Virus record (IMG/VR): IMGVR_UViG_3300044732_003521
Span: 1 to 29,445 of that record
DNA from: a virus
Length of the DNA stretch: 29,445 nt
Reading direction: 5' to 3' (one strand)
In this document: positions 7,144 through 15,115 of the stretch, piece after piece
Layout: every line of letters begins with the position of its first letter
How positions within the stretch are numbered: position 1 is the stretch's first letter
Made by a program: the position numbers and the translations under genes
Notes under the pieces: model-generated
What the model saw: the letters and a program-made list of their open reading frames with translations, nothing else
Databases searched by the model: none
Told to the model about the DNA's origin: nothing

Positions 7144-7637
7144 TTCTTTTTTGGAATTATTATGAAAGTCACGTCAAGATCATTTGTATAAGGAGTTCCA
7201 TTGCTTTGTGAAAATATTACTTCAATATCATCTTTTTTGGTTCCTTTCATATCGGTTGAAACTGAATTTTTAAATTTTTCAATGAATCCGATATCTTCTG
7301 GGGATATTTTATCTTTTTTTCCAGAAATAAAGTCCTTTAGACTTGTTTTTTTGACTTTTATTGCGCTGTCTGCTAATTCTTTTTCCTTTGATGAAACGAT
7401 GTTAGAATCTAACCATTTATCCAGGTCAGTTTCAGCAATTTCATAAGATGGAAAAATTTCATATGAGCTGCCGTCTGGATATTTTTTACTTCCTTTTTCT
7501 CCGTCGGGTATAAATATGAAATTATATTTAATCTGAGGCGGCGGGGCTCCAGCTGCCGCCGGATCAGCGGGCATTCCCATATCTTGTTCTACAAGATATT
7601 TTGAATAATTTTTTAAGTATTTAAGATGTTTAGACAT
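7140..7637 (-). CDS. Unknown protein with Ala/Pro linker and targeting-like N terminus, 165 aa
   Basis: The first ~23 residues (KYLKNYSKYLVEQ) fit the capsid-targeting-like pattern seen in neighbouring genes. They are followed by a short Ala/Pro linker (PADPAAAGAPPP) and a folded part with strands such as YNFIFIPDGEKG and LDVTFIIIPKKK. No family is recognised. The Ala/Pro linker is encoded by a strikingly GC-rich patch (about 7535-7577) in otherwise AT-rich DNA. It is the first gene of a unit with the metallopeptidase (4-base overlap) and the H1-like gene. It is preceded by the AT-rich box at 7651-7668 and, behind that, by the nrdA terminator. Function is unknown; the linker suggests an N-terminal module meant to be separate from the body. 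Confidence 0.75.
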   Translation of the reverse strand: MSKHLKYLKNYSKYLVEQDMGMPADPAAAGAPPPQIKYNFIFIPDGEKGSKKYPDGSSYEIFPSYEIAETDLDKWLDSNIVSSKEKELADSAIKVKKTSLKDFISGKKDKISPEDIGFIEKFKNSVSTDMKGTKKDDIEVIFSQSNGTPYTNDLDVTFIIIPKKK

Positions 7638-7650
7638 TTAAAACCTTTAT

Positions 7651-7668
7651 TTTTATTATTTATTTAAA
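7651..7668 (-). promoter_or_regulatory. AT-rich late-promoter-like box (minus strand)
   Basis: The minus strand reads TTTAAATAAATAATAAAA, almost the same as the box at 2465-2478 on the plus strand. Both precede genes whose products carry the targeting-like N terminus. It lies between the nrdA terminator and the next start codon, where a promoter would be expected. Confidence 0.3.
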
Positions 7669-7672
7669 CCAA

Positions 7673-7699
7673 AAAGGCCTTTATTAAATAAAGGCCTTT
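7673..7699 (-). terminator. Terminator after nrdA
   Basis: A perfect 11-bp stem (AAAGGCCTTTA with TAAAGGCCTTT) has a 5-base loop. On the minus strand it ends in five T. Each arm contains the palindrome AAAGGCCTTT, so it could also act weakly in the other direction. It lies just after the nrdA stop codon. Confidence 0.8.
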
Positions 7700-7720
7700 G
7701 ATTTATATTTTAGTCAGATA

Positions 7721-9553
7721 TTATCCGTCACATGAAACGCAATCTACCATTGCAGCTTTAGCAATATCTCCTCTAAGAACCGATTCAGTTCTCATATAGT
7801 ATAGGGTTTTGATTCCTAGTTTCCAAGCCTCAAGATGAACTTGATTGATCCATTTTGGAGAAGCCTCTTTTGGAAATGCAAGATTAAGGGATACCGATTG
7901 ATCTATATATTGTTGTCTGATTCCAGCCTGTTTAATCAGGTCTAGCTGATTTAGTTCTTTAAAGGTTTTAAATATTTCTTTAAACCCTACGCATTCTTCC
8001 TTTTGGTAGTCGGTAAACTCATTCCATTTTTCTATTCCAATTAGAGCACCGTTAAGGAACCACCATTCATCTAGAAAATCTAGATCTTGCACTGATCCAC
8101 CGTCTGCTAAGATTTTATCCCAGACTTCTTTAGTGTTTTTCTTAATTTTCTTAAGATATTTTTCAAGAGTTGGGTTAGTTCTAATAAAAGTTCCTTTAGC
8201 TGACTGTTCGGTCCAAACATTTGAAGGCCAAGGTTCAATACCGGCTGACACGTTTCCGGCTAATTTAGAATTTGAAACAGTTGGGGCTATCGCTCTAAGG
8301 TGAGTGTTTCTCATTCCAGTTCCGGAACACCAGAGTGGCTCTCCAAACTGTTCAGCAAGGTCTCTAGAAGCTCTTTCAGATTCTACTTTCATTTGAGAAA
8401 ATATTTTTCGAGTTTCATATTGAGCAAAAAGACCTTCAAATGGAATTCCTCTTTCCTGTAAATACGTGTGCCAACCTAAAACTCCTAAACCTAATGCTCT
8501 GCCTTTTTCGGCTGATCTTACTGAATTTTCAAAGCCTCTCATTCCTTTTGCTTTTTGAATAAATTCCTCTAATACCCCGTCTAGAAACAGGGTAGCAGTG
8601 TAAATAAGATCAGTGTCTTTCCACTCATCATACTTAGCTAGATTTAAAGAAGAAAGGCAGCAAACAAATGAATGAGATTCGTCAGTATGTAGAGTTATTT
8701 CACTACAAATGTTAGTCATATATACCTTTAATCCGTTTTGTTTATAGGCGTCAGGATTCTGCTTATTAACATTGCCTTTGTACATGATATATGGTTCGCC
8801 AGTCTGTCTACGCTTTTTCAAAAGAGCTGACCATCTTTGTCTAGCATCGTCATCTCCTTGTTCCAATCTTCTCATGAATTTATCTGAGACAATAACACAT
8901 TGGTGCATATTAAGACACTGACGATTAATGTCTCCTTTAGGTTCTCTGATTTCAAGCCATTCCCAAAAATCAGAATGTTCAATATTTATATTTACGCTAG
9001 CTGCTCCTCTTCTTACTGATCCTTGATTTGTAGCAAGAATTGTTGAATCATACATTTTAATAAATGGGACAACGCCGTCTGAAGTTCCATTTCCTGTGAT
9101 AGGTGAGCCGGCTGGACGAATCTGATTTATACAGATTCCTACTCCACCTCCATGCTTAGCTAGAAGCATCATTTCTAGATTTTTACTACCAATATCTGCA
9201 ATTGAGTCAGCAACGTCTATTCCAAAACAGCTAATCGGCAACCCTCTTTCGGTTCCAGTATTAGATAAAACTGGAGTAGCTAAACATAGCCAGCCTCTCC
9301 AAATATAATCAAAGAACTTAGAAGCTAGATCAGGTCTCCTCAATCGACGAGCAACGGTGGTGCTAACTCTCCAATATGCATCTTTTGGAGTTTCCCCTTG
9401 GAGTAAGTAGCCTTTACTTATAGTTTTAATATACACTTCAGTGCATCCCCATTCAGGAAGATCTACTCCTGATTTCCAACCTAATTGATCTAGTGTTTTT
9501 TTAATTTCTTTAATATTGCTCTCTCTGAGCATTCCTTGTTCTTGATCTTCCAT
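7721..9553 (-). CDS. nrdA: Ribonucleotide reductase class I, alpha subunit
   Basis: NrdA reduces ribonucleoside diphosphates to deoxy forms using the radical made by NrdB. Visible active-site elements are Cys109 in ISCFG (E. coli Cys225), Asn281-x-Cys283-x-Glu285 in NICSE (the 437/439/441 set), Cys298/Cys299 in CCLSSLN (the Cys462 partner), the radical-relay pair Tyr585-Tyr586 in TLYYMRTES, and a C-terminal redox tail CVSCDG (Cys605, Cys608). At 610 residues it is about 150 shorter than E. coli NrdA. The first active-site cysteine comes about 115 residues earlier, so the N-terminal ATP-cone domain that senses dATP is absent. It follows nrdB by 17 bases in one operon and ends in a strong terminator. 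Confidence 0.95.
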   Translation of the reverse strand: MEDQEQGMLRESNIKEIKKTLDQLGWKSGVDLPEWGCTEVYIKTISKGYLLQGETPKDAYWRVSTTVARRLRRPDLASKFFDYIWRGWLCLATPVLSNTGTERGLPISCFGIDVADSIADIGSKNLEMMLLAKHGGGVGICINQIRPAGSPITGNGTSDGVVPFIKMYDSTILATNQGSVRRGAASVNINIEHSDFWEWLEIREPKGDINRQCLNMHQCVIVSDKFMRRLEQGDDDARQRWSALLKKRRQTGEPYIMYKGNVNKQNPDAYKQNGLKVYMTNICSEITLHTDESHSFVCCLSSLNLAKYDEWKDTDLIYTATLFLDGVLEEFIQKAKGMRGFENSVRSAEKGRALGLGVLGWHTYLQERGIPFEGLFAQYETRKIFSQMKVESERASRDLAEQFGEPLWCSGTGMRNTHLRAIAPTVSNSKLAGNVSAGIEPWPSNVWTEQSAKGTFIRTNPTLEKYLKKIKKNTKEVWDKILADGGSVQDLDFLDEWWFLNGALIGIEKWNEFTDYQKEECVGFKEIFKTFKELNQLDLIKQAGIRQQYIDQSVSLNLAFPKEASPKWINQVHLEAWKLGIKTLYYMRTESVLRGDIAKAAMVDCVSCDG

Positions 9554-9570
9554 TTTTATTATTTTATGAT

Positions 9571-10566
9571 TTAAAATATATCGTCCCAGTCATCACCTTC
9601 TCCTGCTTTAGCGTAATCAGTCGGACGGATAGCAAAGAAATCCGTGTGAGTTACGCCGCCTGTAAGATGATAAAACCAATCTAGCTCATTTGCGGATTCT
9701 ACATCGTATTCAAAAATTGAAGAGTATCCTAATTCATCTAGTTTTTCATTTGCTCGTCTAAGTATGAAATTCTTCAGATCATCTCTTTTAAGATTTTCAA
9801 GATCTCCCATTTCAAACATCTTATCGATAAAATTTAGTTCCATCTGAACCATAAGTCGAGCAGCGTCTTCAACTTGGGATTGCACCTGATCCTTTAATTC
9901 AGGATACTCTATGCACATATGTCTGAATAGAGAACATCCCATTCTAGAATGTAAGGATTCATCTCGAACTGACCATTTCATCTGTTGACCTATTCCTTTA
10001 AGAAGGTTTCTTAATTGGAATGAATATAGAACAGCAAAGGAACTATAGAGAGATACTCCTTCAGCAAAAGCTGAAAATATGGCTAGAGATCTAGCAACTT
10101 CAGATCTTGCTGCAGCTGATTCTGAGAGATCAGTATATGAATATTCTCCCTTGGTTTGAGTTAAAAATTCAAATTTAGCTGAGGTAGTAGGCTCATGTAA
10201 AAATGCTTCAAAGTTTTCAAGGCCTAGAGTTTCATTTAAATACGAATATGCTCTAGCATGTATCGTTTCAAAATATCCAAAAGCCATTGCCATCTCTTTA
10301 ATTTCATGTTTAGGAAACCACTTCGTAACTTGAGTAGTCCAGTAATCAGAAACTGCGCACTCAGTTTGAGCAAAACCTAAAAGAATATTTCCTACTAGAT
10401 TTTTTTCAGATTCAGAAAGGTTTTCATTCCAATCTTTAATATCTCCCTGCATTGAAATTTCAGTATGAAGCCAATGGGCTTGGGACTGAGGCATCCAACC
10501 TTCTAAATCATATTCGGGGTACTCAAACGGTTTATAGGAAATCCTATTTTCAAATAAATTTGGCAT
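9571..10566 (-). CDS. nrdB: Ribonucleotide reductase class I, beta subunit
   Basis: NrdB houses the di-metal centre and stable radical for NrdA. The ligands can be read directly: Glu69 (QTECAVSD), Glu100 and His103 (FETIHARAY), Glu169 (FAEGVSLY), and Glu203 and His206 (RDESLHSR). Tyr107 sits where the E. coli radical Tyr122 lies, so it is a tyrosyl-radical type. The acidic and aromatic C terminus (GDDWDDIF) resembles the tails that dock on NrdA. At 331 residues it is a little shorter than E. coli NrdB. It lies upstream of nrdA in the same operon, after the terminator of the S1-like gene. ATG at 10566 follows AATTAAAGATT with no Shine-Dalgarno. Confidence 0.95.
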   Translation of the reverse strand: MPNLFENRISYKPFEYPEYDLEGWMPQSQAHWLHTEISMQGDIKDWNENLSESEKNLVGNILLGFAQTECAVSDYWTTQVTKWFPKHEIKEMAMAFGYFETIHARAYSYLNETLGLENFEAFLHEPTTSAKFEFLTQTKGEYSYTDLSESAAARSEVARSLAIFSAFAEGVSLYSSFAVLYSFQLRNLLKGIGQQMKWSVRDESLHSRMGCSLFRHMCIEYPELKDQVQSQVEDAARLMVQMELNFIDKMFEMGDLENLKRDDLKNFILRRANEKLDELGYSSIFEYDVESANELDWFYHLTGGVTHTDFFAIRPTDYAKAGEGDDWDDIF

Positions 10567-10590
10567 AAATCTTTAATTTTTTGGTTTAAA

Positions 10591-10616
10591 AAACCGCCTT
10601 AAGTTAAGAGGCGGTT
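10591..10616 (-). terminator. Terminator after the S1-like gene
   Basis: On the minus strand AAACCGCCT pairs with AGGCGGTTT across an 8-base loop, followed by a T run. It separates the S1-like gene from nrdB and lies close upstream of the nrdB start. Confidence 0.85.
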
Positions 10617-10679
10617 TATCATTTGAGAACTATTTAAGTCGACGATCATCATATAATTTATTTATATGAGGTTCAGAAA

Positions 10680-11864
10680 TTAGGATTGAGATTCTATAAA
10701 TTCAAACTTCAATTTTTTGTTAATTGGGTCTACCTTAGAGACTCTAACTTTAGGGTATTTATTGATATTTGCTTCTAAATCTTTTCTTTTTAAAGTAACT
10801 TCATAAAAAGATCCATCAATATAAATTTTAATAGAATTATTTTTAGAGTCTACTTCGTATTCAAAACTTTGATTTTCAGTTTTTGCTCTAAGTCTGTCCC
10901 ATTCTAATTTTTCAGGATCTATTTCGTCAGGATTTAAGGTTAAAACAATTCGATATTCTTTTCCTTTACTTGTTACATTCTTAACATAGAAGTCTATTTT
11001 ATCTCCAGCTTTAAAGCTTGATTTAATTGAATTGTAATCTTTAAATTCAGAAGCATGGATCAATCCCGTATAATAATTGTTGAACTCTACAAATATTCCA
11101 AAATCATAAGGTTTAGTGGTAAGAGTACCTGTATATCTTTCACCAAATTTTAATTCAGTAACCATAGCAGGCATTGATTGCTTGATGTATTTCTTATACG
11201 ATAGAATAAAAAGATCGTTGGTTGAATCGTAATTATCTACCATCACATTGATAGTGGTATTTAAAAGATCTGAGAAATTAGAAATAACGTTAGCTGCTGC
11301 ATGCGAACCTGGAATAAAGCATTCGATCGTATCTTTATAAAGAGCTAAGTATCCTCCTTTGATCAATTTTTTAATTTGAACTGGGAACCATGTATTACTA
11401 GAATAATGTTCATTAAGTTCATTTCTGTAGTTGATTGCTGTACATTTCTTTTCAGAGGCTAAAAATTCTCCACTGGCATCGGATTTGTAAAGCATCACTA
11501 TAAATCTATCCAAAGATCTATTAACAAGATCATCAATAGATCTAGAAAATTCTTTAAATGGAACAACTATTTCTATTTTAGAATTTACTTCTTCAGCTAA
11601 AATGTATTTGTTTTCAAAATCAATTTTAGTAGGAAAAACTTCGTATATTGTATCTACTGAAAGATCTTTATTCTGGCTTATATCTCTTCCTGTTCCTTTT
11701 TCGTAAGCAGATAAACGGTCATACATCTCTTGAGCGTAAGGCTCCATGCAATAAATCTTTACTCCAGATTTTTTATCGTGTTCACTTAATTTAATTTGAT
11801 TATTGTATTTACCTGCGGTTTCAAAGACGTCAGCGTTGGCAGCATCAGCAATAAATTCTTTCAT
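10680..11864 (-). CDS. Ribosomal protein S1-like RNA-binding protein (S1/OB domains)
   Basis: The 394-residue protein contains S1-type OB-fold segments. The clearest is at about 239-285 (FGERYTGTLTTKPYDFGIFV, then GLIHASEF). A second, weaker one lies at about 159-190 (FPVQIKKLIKGGYLALY, then CFIPGSHAA). An N-terminal region near 68-110 (DTIYEVFPTKIDFENKYIL) may be a third. This order resembles bacterial bS1 in shortened form. S1 helps ribosomes bind leader RNA, which matters where Shine-Dalgarno pairing is absent, and phage genomes are known to carry bS1 homologues. It forms its own unit between the groEL terminator and its own terminator. TATAAATA sits immediately before its ATG. Ribosome modification is inference; replication or RNA protection are alternatives. 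Confidence 0.75.
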   Translation of the reverse strand: MKEFIADAANADVFETAGKYNNQIKLSEHDKKSGVKIYCMEPYAQEMYDRLSAYEKGTGRDISQNKDLSVDTIYEVFPTKIDFENKYILAEEVNSKIEIVVPFKEFSRSIDDLVNRSLDRFIVMLYKSDASGEFLASEKKCTAINYRNELNEHYSSNTWFPVQIKKLIKGGYLALYKDTIECFIPGSHAAANVISNFSDLLNTTINVMVDNYDSTNDLFILSYKKYIKQSMPAMVTELKFGERYTGTLTTKPYDFGIFVEFNNYYTGLIHASEFKDYNSIKSSFKAGDKIDFYVKNVTSKGKEYRIVLTLNPDEIDPEKLEWDRLRAKTENQSFEYEVDSKNNSIKIYIDGSFYEVTLKRKDLEANINKYPKVRVSKVDPINKKLKFEFIESQS

Positions 11865-11870
11865 ATTTTA

Positions 11871-11878
11871 TATTTATA
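11871..11878 (-). promoter_or_regulatory. Exact TATAAATA late-type box before the S1-like gene
   Basis: The minus strand has TATAAATA ending 6 bases before the ATG at 11864, with a second near copy (TATAAATC, plus 11882-11889) just behind. TATAAATA is the T4 late-promoter consensus. A promoter at this distance would give a very short leader or a leaderless message, which lowers confidence. Confidence 0.35.
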
Positions 11879-11920
11879 TAGATTTATACTTTGATTTTAA
11901 ATTAGGTTTTTATTTTTAAC

Positions 11921-11951
11921 AAAAAAAGAGCCTAATTAAATTAGACTCTTT
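11921..11951 (-). terminator. Terminator after groEL
   Basis: On the minus strand AAAGAGTCTAAT pairs with ATTAGGCTCTTT (12 pairs, one mismatch, 3-base loop) and is followed by a run of T. It lies 24 bases after the groEL stop codon. Confidence 0.85.
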
Positions 11952-11975
11952 CTCAAAAAAATATAACTTAGAGAA

Positions 11976-13595
11976 TTACTGATCAGATTTAGAATCTGAC
12001 TTTTCTATCAAAACGCATTCGGTCGTTATCATTAAACCTGATATTGATGATGCATTTTCGATAGCAGTTCGAGTAACTTTAGCAGGATCTATGATTCCAG
12101 CTTCAATCATGTCTATAAATCTATTTTCTCTAGAATCATATCCAAACGAATATTCAGATTCCATTAGATCTCTAGAAATAACTTCATGATTTAATCCTGC
12201 GTTAGTTAATATTGTGATGAAAGGAGATTGGCAAGCCCCTAATAAGATTTCTGATCCTATTTTTTCTCCTTCTTTTAATTCCAGTTTAGAAAGCTCAAGT
12301 TGAACATATTCTGAATTCGAGGCTCTAAAGAGAGCAATTCCACCGCCTGGAAGAATTCCTTCTTCTACTGCAGCTTTAGTAGCAGCTAAGGCGTCTTCAA
12401 CGCGGTCTTTCTTTTCTTTTAATTCAACTTCAGTATAAGCTCCAATTCTGATGATTGCAACTCCACCGTCTAATTTAGAAAGGCGTTCTTTAGCAATTAA
12501 TTTTTCAGATTCATTTTCTAAATTTTCAATCTGTAGTTTAAGATCTGAAACTCGATCTTCGACTGCGTCTTTAGATCCATTTCCATTGATAATTGTAGTG
12601 TCTGATTCCGTAATCACAACCCGTTCAGCTGATCCTAAGATAGCTGGAATAGATTGAGGATTAAGGTTTGAGATGTCTTGTCCTTCTATTTCTGAAAGTA
12701 TGGTTGCTCCAACTACAGTTGCGATGTCCTTTAATTGCTCAGATCTTAATTGACCATGTCCGGGCGAATTAACAGCTGAGACGTCAATGATACCATTACT
12801 CTTATTAATGATTAACGCTTGAAGAGCGTCTCCTTCGATACTATTTGAGATAATTAAAAGAGGTCTCTTTTGAGCAGATGTATAGTCGAGTACGTTAATT
12901 AGACCTTTCAATCCTTTGATTTTACCGTCGTATATAAAAATAAGAACGTCTTCTAATTGAGCTTCCATCTTAGAAAGGCTGTTGATGAAGTAGGGAGAAA
13001 GGTATCCAGAATTAAATTGCATTCCTTTTACGGTCTGCAAATAGGTTTCGTGAGTTTTACTATCATCAATAGTAATAACGCCGTCAAATCCAACCTCTGA
13101 CATTGCATTTGCAATAATTTTACCGATGTTAGTATCTCCGTTGGCTGAAATGGTAGCAATCTGTTCGATTTGTTCTACGCCTTCAACTTTAAGACTAATA
13201 GAATTAAGGTATTCCTTGATCACCTCTATTGTTTTATCGATTCCGGACTTTAATTCCATTGGATCAAATCCAGCTTCAATCATCTTGATCCCTCTGGTCA
13301 ATATAGATTGAGCCAATACTGTTGCGGTAGTAGTTCCATCACCCGCGGACATCGCTACATTAGAAGCAACCTGTTTTACCATCTGGGCTCCTAGGTTTTC
13401 GATTGGATCGTCTAGAAATACTTCTCGAGCAACACTAACCCCATCTTTAGTGATGGCATATTGATTCTTTCGGCCTAATACTACATTTCTACCTTTAGGC
13501 CCAAGAGTAACCTTAACTGAATCAGCTAATTGATCTACTCCTTTTTTTAATTTTTCTCTTGATTTTGAACTAAAAGTTATTTGTCTAGGATTCAT
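11976..13595 (-). CDS. groEL: GroEL chaperonin (Cpn60)
   Basis: GroEL forms the folding chamber closed by GroES. The 539-residue protein is full length apart from the tail. It has the nucleotide-site motifs TLGPKGRNVV (30-39), Asp51 in KDGVSVA, GDGTTTAT (85-92; Asp86 equals E. coli Asp87), the hydrolysis Asp401 in RVEDALAATKAAVEEG, and GILPGGG (413-419). The apical substrate-binding surface SGYLSPYFIN is also kept. The usual Gly-Gly-Met-rich C-terminal tail is missing; the protein ends in Lys/Ser/Asp residues. Parts such as KMEAQLEDVLIFIYDGKI look like Bacteroidota GroEL. A TATAAAAT box lies upstream (near 13611-13618). It follows the nuclease genes and ends in a strong terminator. Confidence 0.95.
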   Translation of the reverse strand: MNPRQITFSSKSREKLKKGVDQLADSVKVTLGPKGRNVVLGRKNQYAITKDGVSVAREVFLDDPIENLGAQMVKQVASNVAMSAGDGTTTATVLAQSILTRGIKMIEAGFDPMELKSGIDKTIEVIKEYLNSISLKVEGVEQIEQIATISANGDTNIGKIIANAMSEVGFDGVITIDDSKTHETYLQTVKGMQFNSGYLSPYFINSLSKMEAQLEDVLIFIYDGKIKGLKGLINVLDYTSAQKRPLLIISNSIEGDALQALIINKSNGIIDVSAVNSPGHGQLRSEQLKDIATVVGATILSEIEGQDISNLNPQSIPAILGSAERVVITESDTTIINGNGSKDAVEDRVSDLKLQIENLENESEKLIAKERLSKLDGGVAIIRIGAYTEVELKEKKDRVEDALAATKAAVEEGILPGGGIALFRASNSEYVQLELSKLELKEGEKIGSEILLGACQSPFITILTNAGLNHEVISRDLMESEYSFGYDSRENRFIDMIEAGIIDPAKVTRTAIENASSISGLMITTECVLIEKSDSKSDQ

Positions 13596-13638
13596 ATATA
13601 AATTTTTTCTATTTTATACCGTGAATCTGATTTAAGTT

Positions 13639-14388
13639 TTAAAAGGTGTAATTATTCTCATTTAAATGAAATCTTAATTCTTGAGTCAGATCTAATGCTT
13701 TATAGATTTTGGCAGAATCGGGACCTATTGATATTAAAAATGCCCCGTGAGTTTTAAAGCCTACTTCTTCTAGCATTAGACGATAAGTACTAACTTGCAG
13801 AGAATAACCAGTTATATCATTTTGCCAAAGATTTTCAAATGGATGAAGTAGCTTGCGATTTTTTCCCTTTGGGTGATCTTCGTCTTTAAAATCCTTATTA
13901 GTTTTATAATCTCCAACATAATATCTACCATTTAATTCAAGTAGATTGTCTAAAGTACCCGCAATTCCCCATTTTCTAGAAAACATTCTTAATTCCTGAC
14001 GAATTGATTTAAATTTAAAAAGCTTCTCAGCGTATATCTTTTTAAACTGTTTGATCCTTAATATTGCTCCCTTATCATCAGGAAGAGCTGGATCCTTCCC
14101 TTTATAAAAATCTTCGATCCAATCATGAACGATGCTTCCTATTCTCTTTCCATCGTCTCCTGCTATTTTCCACTCATTTAAAATGACAGAAGGATCTACA
14201 CCTCTGGACTTAGCGACATATTTATGAACATCCGCTGGAAACGGAGGCTTAAATTGATCAATAAATCCAGAAACCGATTCAAAAATCTGAATCGGTTTTT
14301 TTGTTAGCTCGTTGACGTAGGTATAGGAATGAGCTTCAGGATCAAATATAAAATTAGGATCCTTAAAATATTCTAGTTTTTCAATCAT
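13639..14388 (-). CDS. PD-(D/E)XK nuclease, RecB/Cas4-like
   Basis: The 249-residue protein shows the order of motifs found in RecB-type nucleases: His88 (GSIVHDWIE), Glu132 (RQELRMF), Asp147 (GTLDNLLEL), Asp160-x-Lys162 (VGDYKTNK) and Gln198 with Tyr202 (YSLQVSTYRLML). These bind the metal and cut DNA. No helicase domain is attached. The 5' end overlaps the stop of the DEDDy exonuclease gene by 4 bases, so the two are probably made together and may act jointly in end processing or recombination. Inside the gene, at 14271-14302, is a hairpin that looks like a terminator for antisense (plus-strand) transcription. Its biological substrate cannot be told from sequence. Confidence 0.8.
   Translation of the reverse strand: MIEKLEYFKDPNFIFDPEAHSYTYVNELTKKPIQIFESVSGFIDQFKPPFPADVHKYVAKSRGVDPSVILNEWKIAGDDGKRIGSIVHDWIEDFYKGKDPALPDDKGAILRIKQFKKIYAEKLFKFKSIRQELRMFSRKWGIAGTLDNLLELNGRYYVGDYKTNKDFKDEDHPKGKNRKLLHPFENLWQNDITGYSLQVSTYRLMLEEVGFKTHGAFLISIGPDSAKIYKALDLTQELRFHLNENNYTF
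14271..14302 (+). terminator. Terminator-like hairpin inside the RecB-like gene, antisense orientation
   Basis: On the plus strand AAACCGATTC pairs perfectly with GAATCGGTTT (10 bp, 8-base loop) and is followed by a run of T. The surrounding gene is on the minus strand, where the same hairpin lacks a T tract. No plus-strand gene is nearby. Confidence 0.5.
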
Positions 14389-15113
14389 TGCTGCTGATAA
14401 TCCGACATTAAGTCAAGACCTGAAAGTTTTAATAAGATCTGTCCAGTTGCAAATACGTCTTTTTCGCAATAATTTGAAATTCGGTCTAGATCTCCTTGCC
14501 AAAAAACTTCTCCGACTTGTTCCCCTCTGATATCATCCTTTGGGGTATCAATGCCTAAGCAGGTTGCAAATAGTTCTAAAGAAGTGAAACCTTCCTGCCA
14601 GGCTCCAAAGCTCCAAACTTCAGAAGTATCGATAAATGGCATTTCCCAAGGTTTTAATTCAGAAATTTGTAAACCTTTCGGCAATTCATGCCCGTTAATG
14701 ATAATTCTTTTGCATGCTACTGGAACATCAAACCTCTTGATGTTATGGCCGCAAAATTTTAATTTACTAAAATTATTAAATACTTTAGTTAAACCTTCGA
14801 TAACTTCAGATTCGTCTGAACTACAATAGCTCTTAACTATCATATTAGGCTGATCGTTTTGAAAAGTGATACGCCCAAATGAAGCGCATACTATTCTGTT
14901 AAATTCAGCATGTAAGGCGGCTTTTTCAAGATAGAGCAGCTCGTCGGTCTTATCACGATTCTCTTCAAATTTAGATCTTAAGTATTCGCATCTTTTAGAC
15001 CATAATTCTGCCATTTTAGGATTTCTATCCTCTAATTTGTCTAGAGATTCGAAACCTGGAGCGGTTTCTAGATCGAAAAATACGATCTTTGTTAATTGAT
15101 CTGGTGTATACAT
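14385..15113 (-). CDS. DEDDy 3'-5' exonuclease (DnaQ-like fold)
   Basis: Motifs of the DEDDy exonucleases are present: Asp14-x-Glu16 in FFDLET, the second acidic site in CGHNIKRFDVP (Asn124, Asp129), and Tyr215-x-x-x-Asp219 in YCEKDV. The pattern resembles stand-alone proteins related to the exonuclease domain of family B DNA polymerases. The protein removes nucleotides from 3' ends and could serve proofreading, recombination or DNA breakdown. It has 242 residues and no polymerase domain. It starts 2 bases after the dehydrogenase-like gene's stop and overlaps the RecB-like gene by 4 bases, so these three genes and groEL downstream form a tight series. Confidence 0.85.
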   Translation of the reverse strand: MYTPDQLTKIVFFDLETAPGFESLDKLEDRNPKMAELWSKRCEYLRSKFEENRDKTDELLYLEKAALHAEFNRIVCASFGRITFQNDQPNMIVKSYCSSDESEVIEGLTKVFNNFSKLKFCGHNIKRFDVPVACKRIIINGHELPKGLQISELKPWEMPFIDTSEVWSFGAWQEGFTSLELFATCLGIDTPKDDIRGEQVGEVFWQGDLDRISNYCEKDVFATGQILLKLSGLDLMSDYQQQ

Positions 15114-15115
15114 TT

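Noticed and set aside
10650-10668. Exact TATAAATA on the minus strand (10659-10666) upstream of nrdB
   Set aside because: The S1-like gene's terminator (10591-10616) lies between it and nrdB, so a promoter there would be stopped at once. It is also part of a short palindrome (CATATAA/TTATATG), so chance or a hairpin is as likely.
11823-11864. S1-like protein start MKEFIADAA as another capsid-targeting peptide
   Set aside because: It resembles the T4 peptide QEFIAEA, but the key Glu at the cut site is Asp. An S1-like protein also has no clear reason to be in the head.
14551-14829. Plus-strand open frame of 92 codons opposite the DEDDy exonuclease gene
   Set aside because: The exonuclease on the minus strand has clear motifs across this span; the plus-strand frame has no recognisable product or leader.
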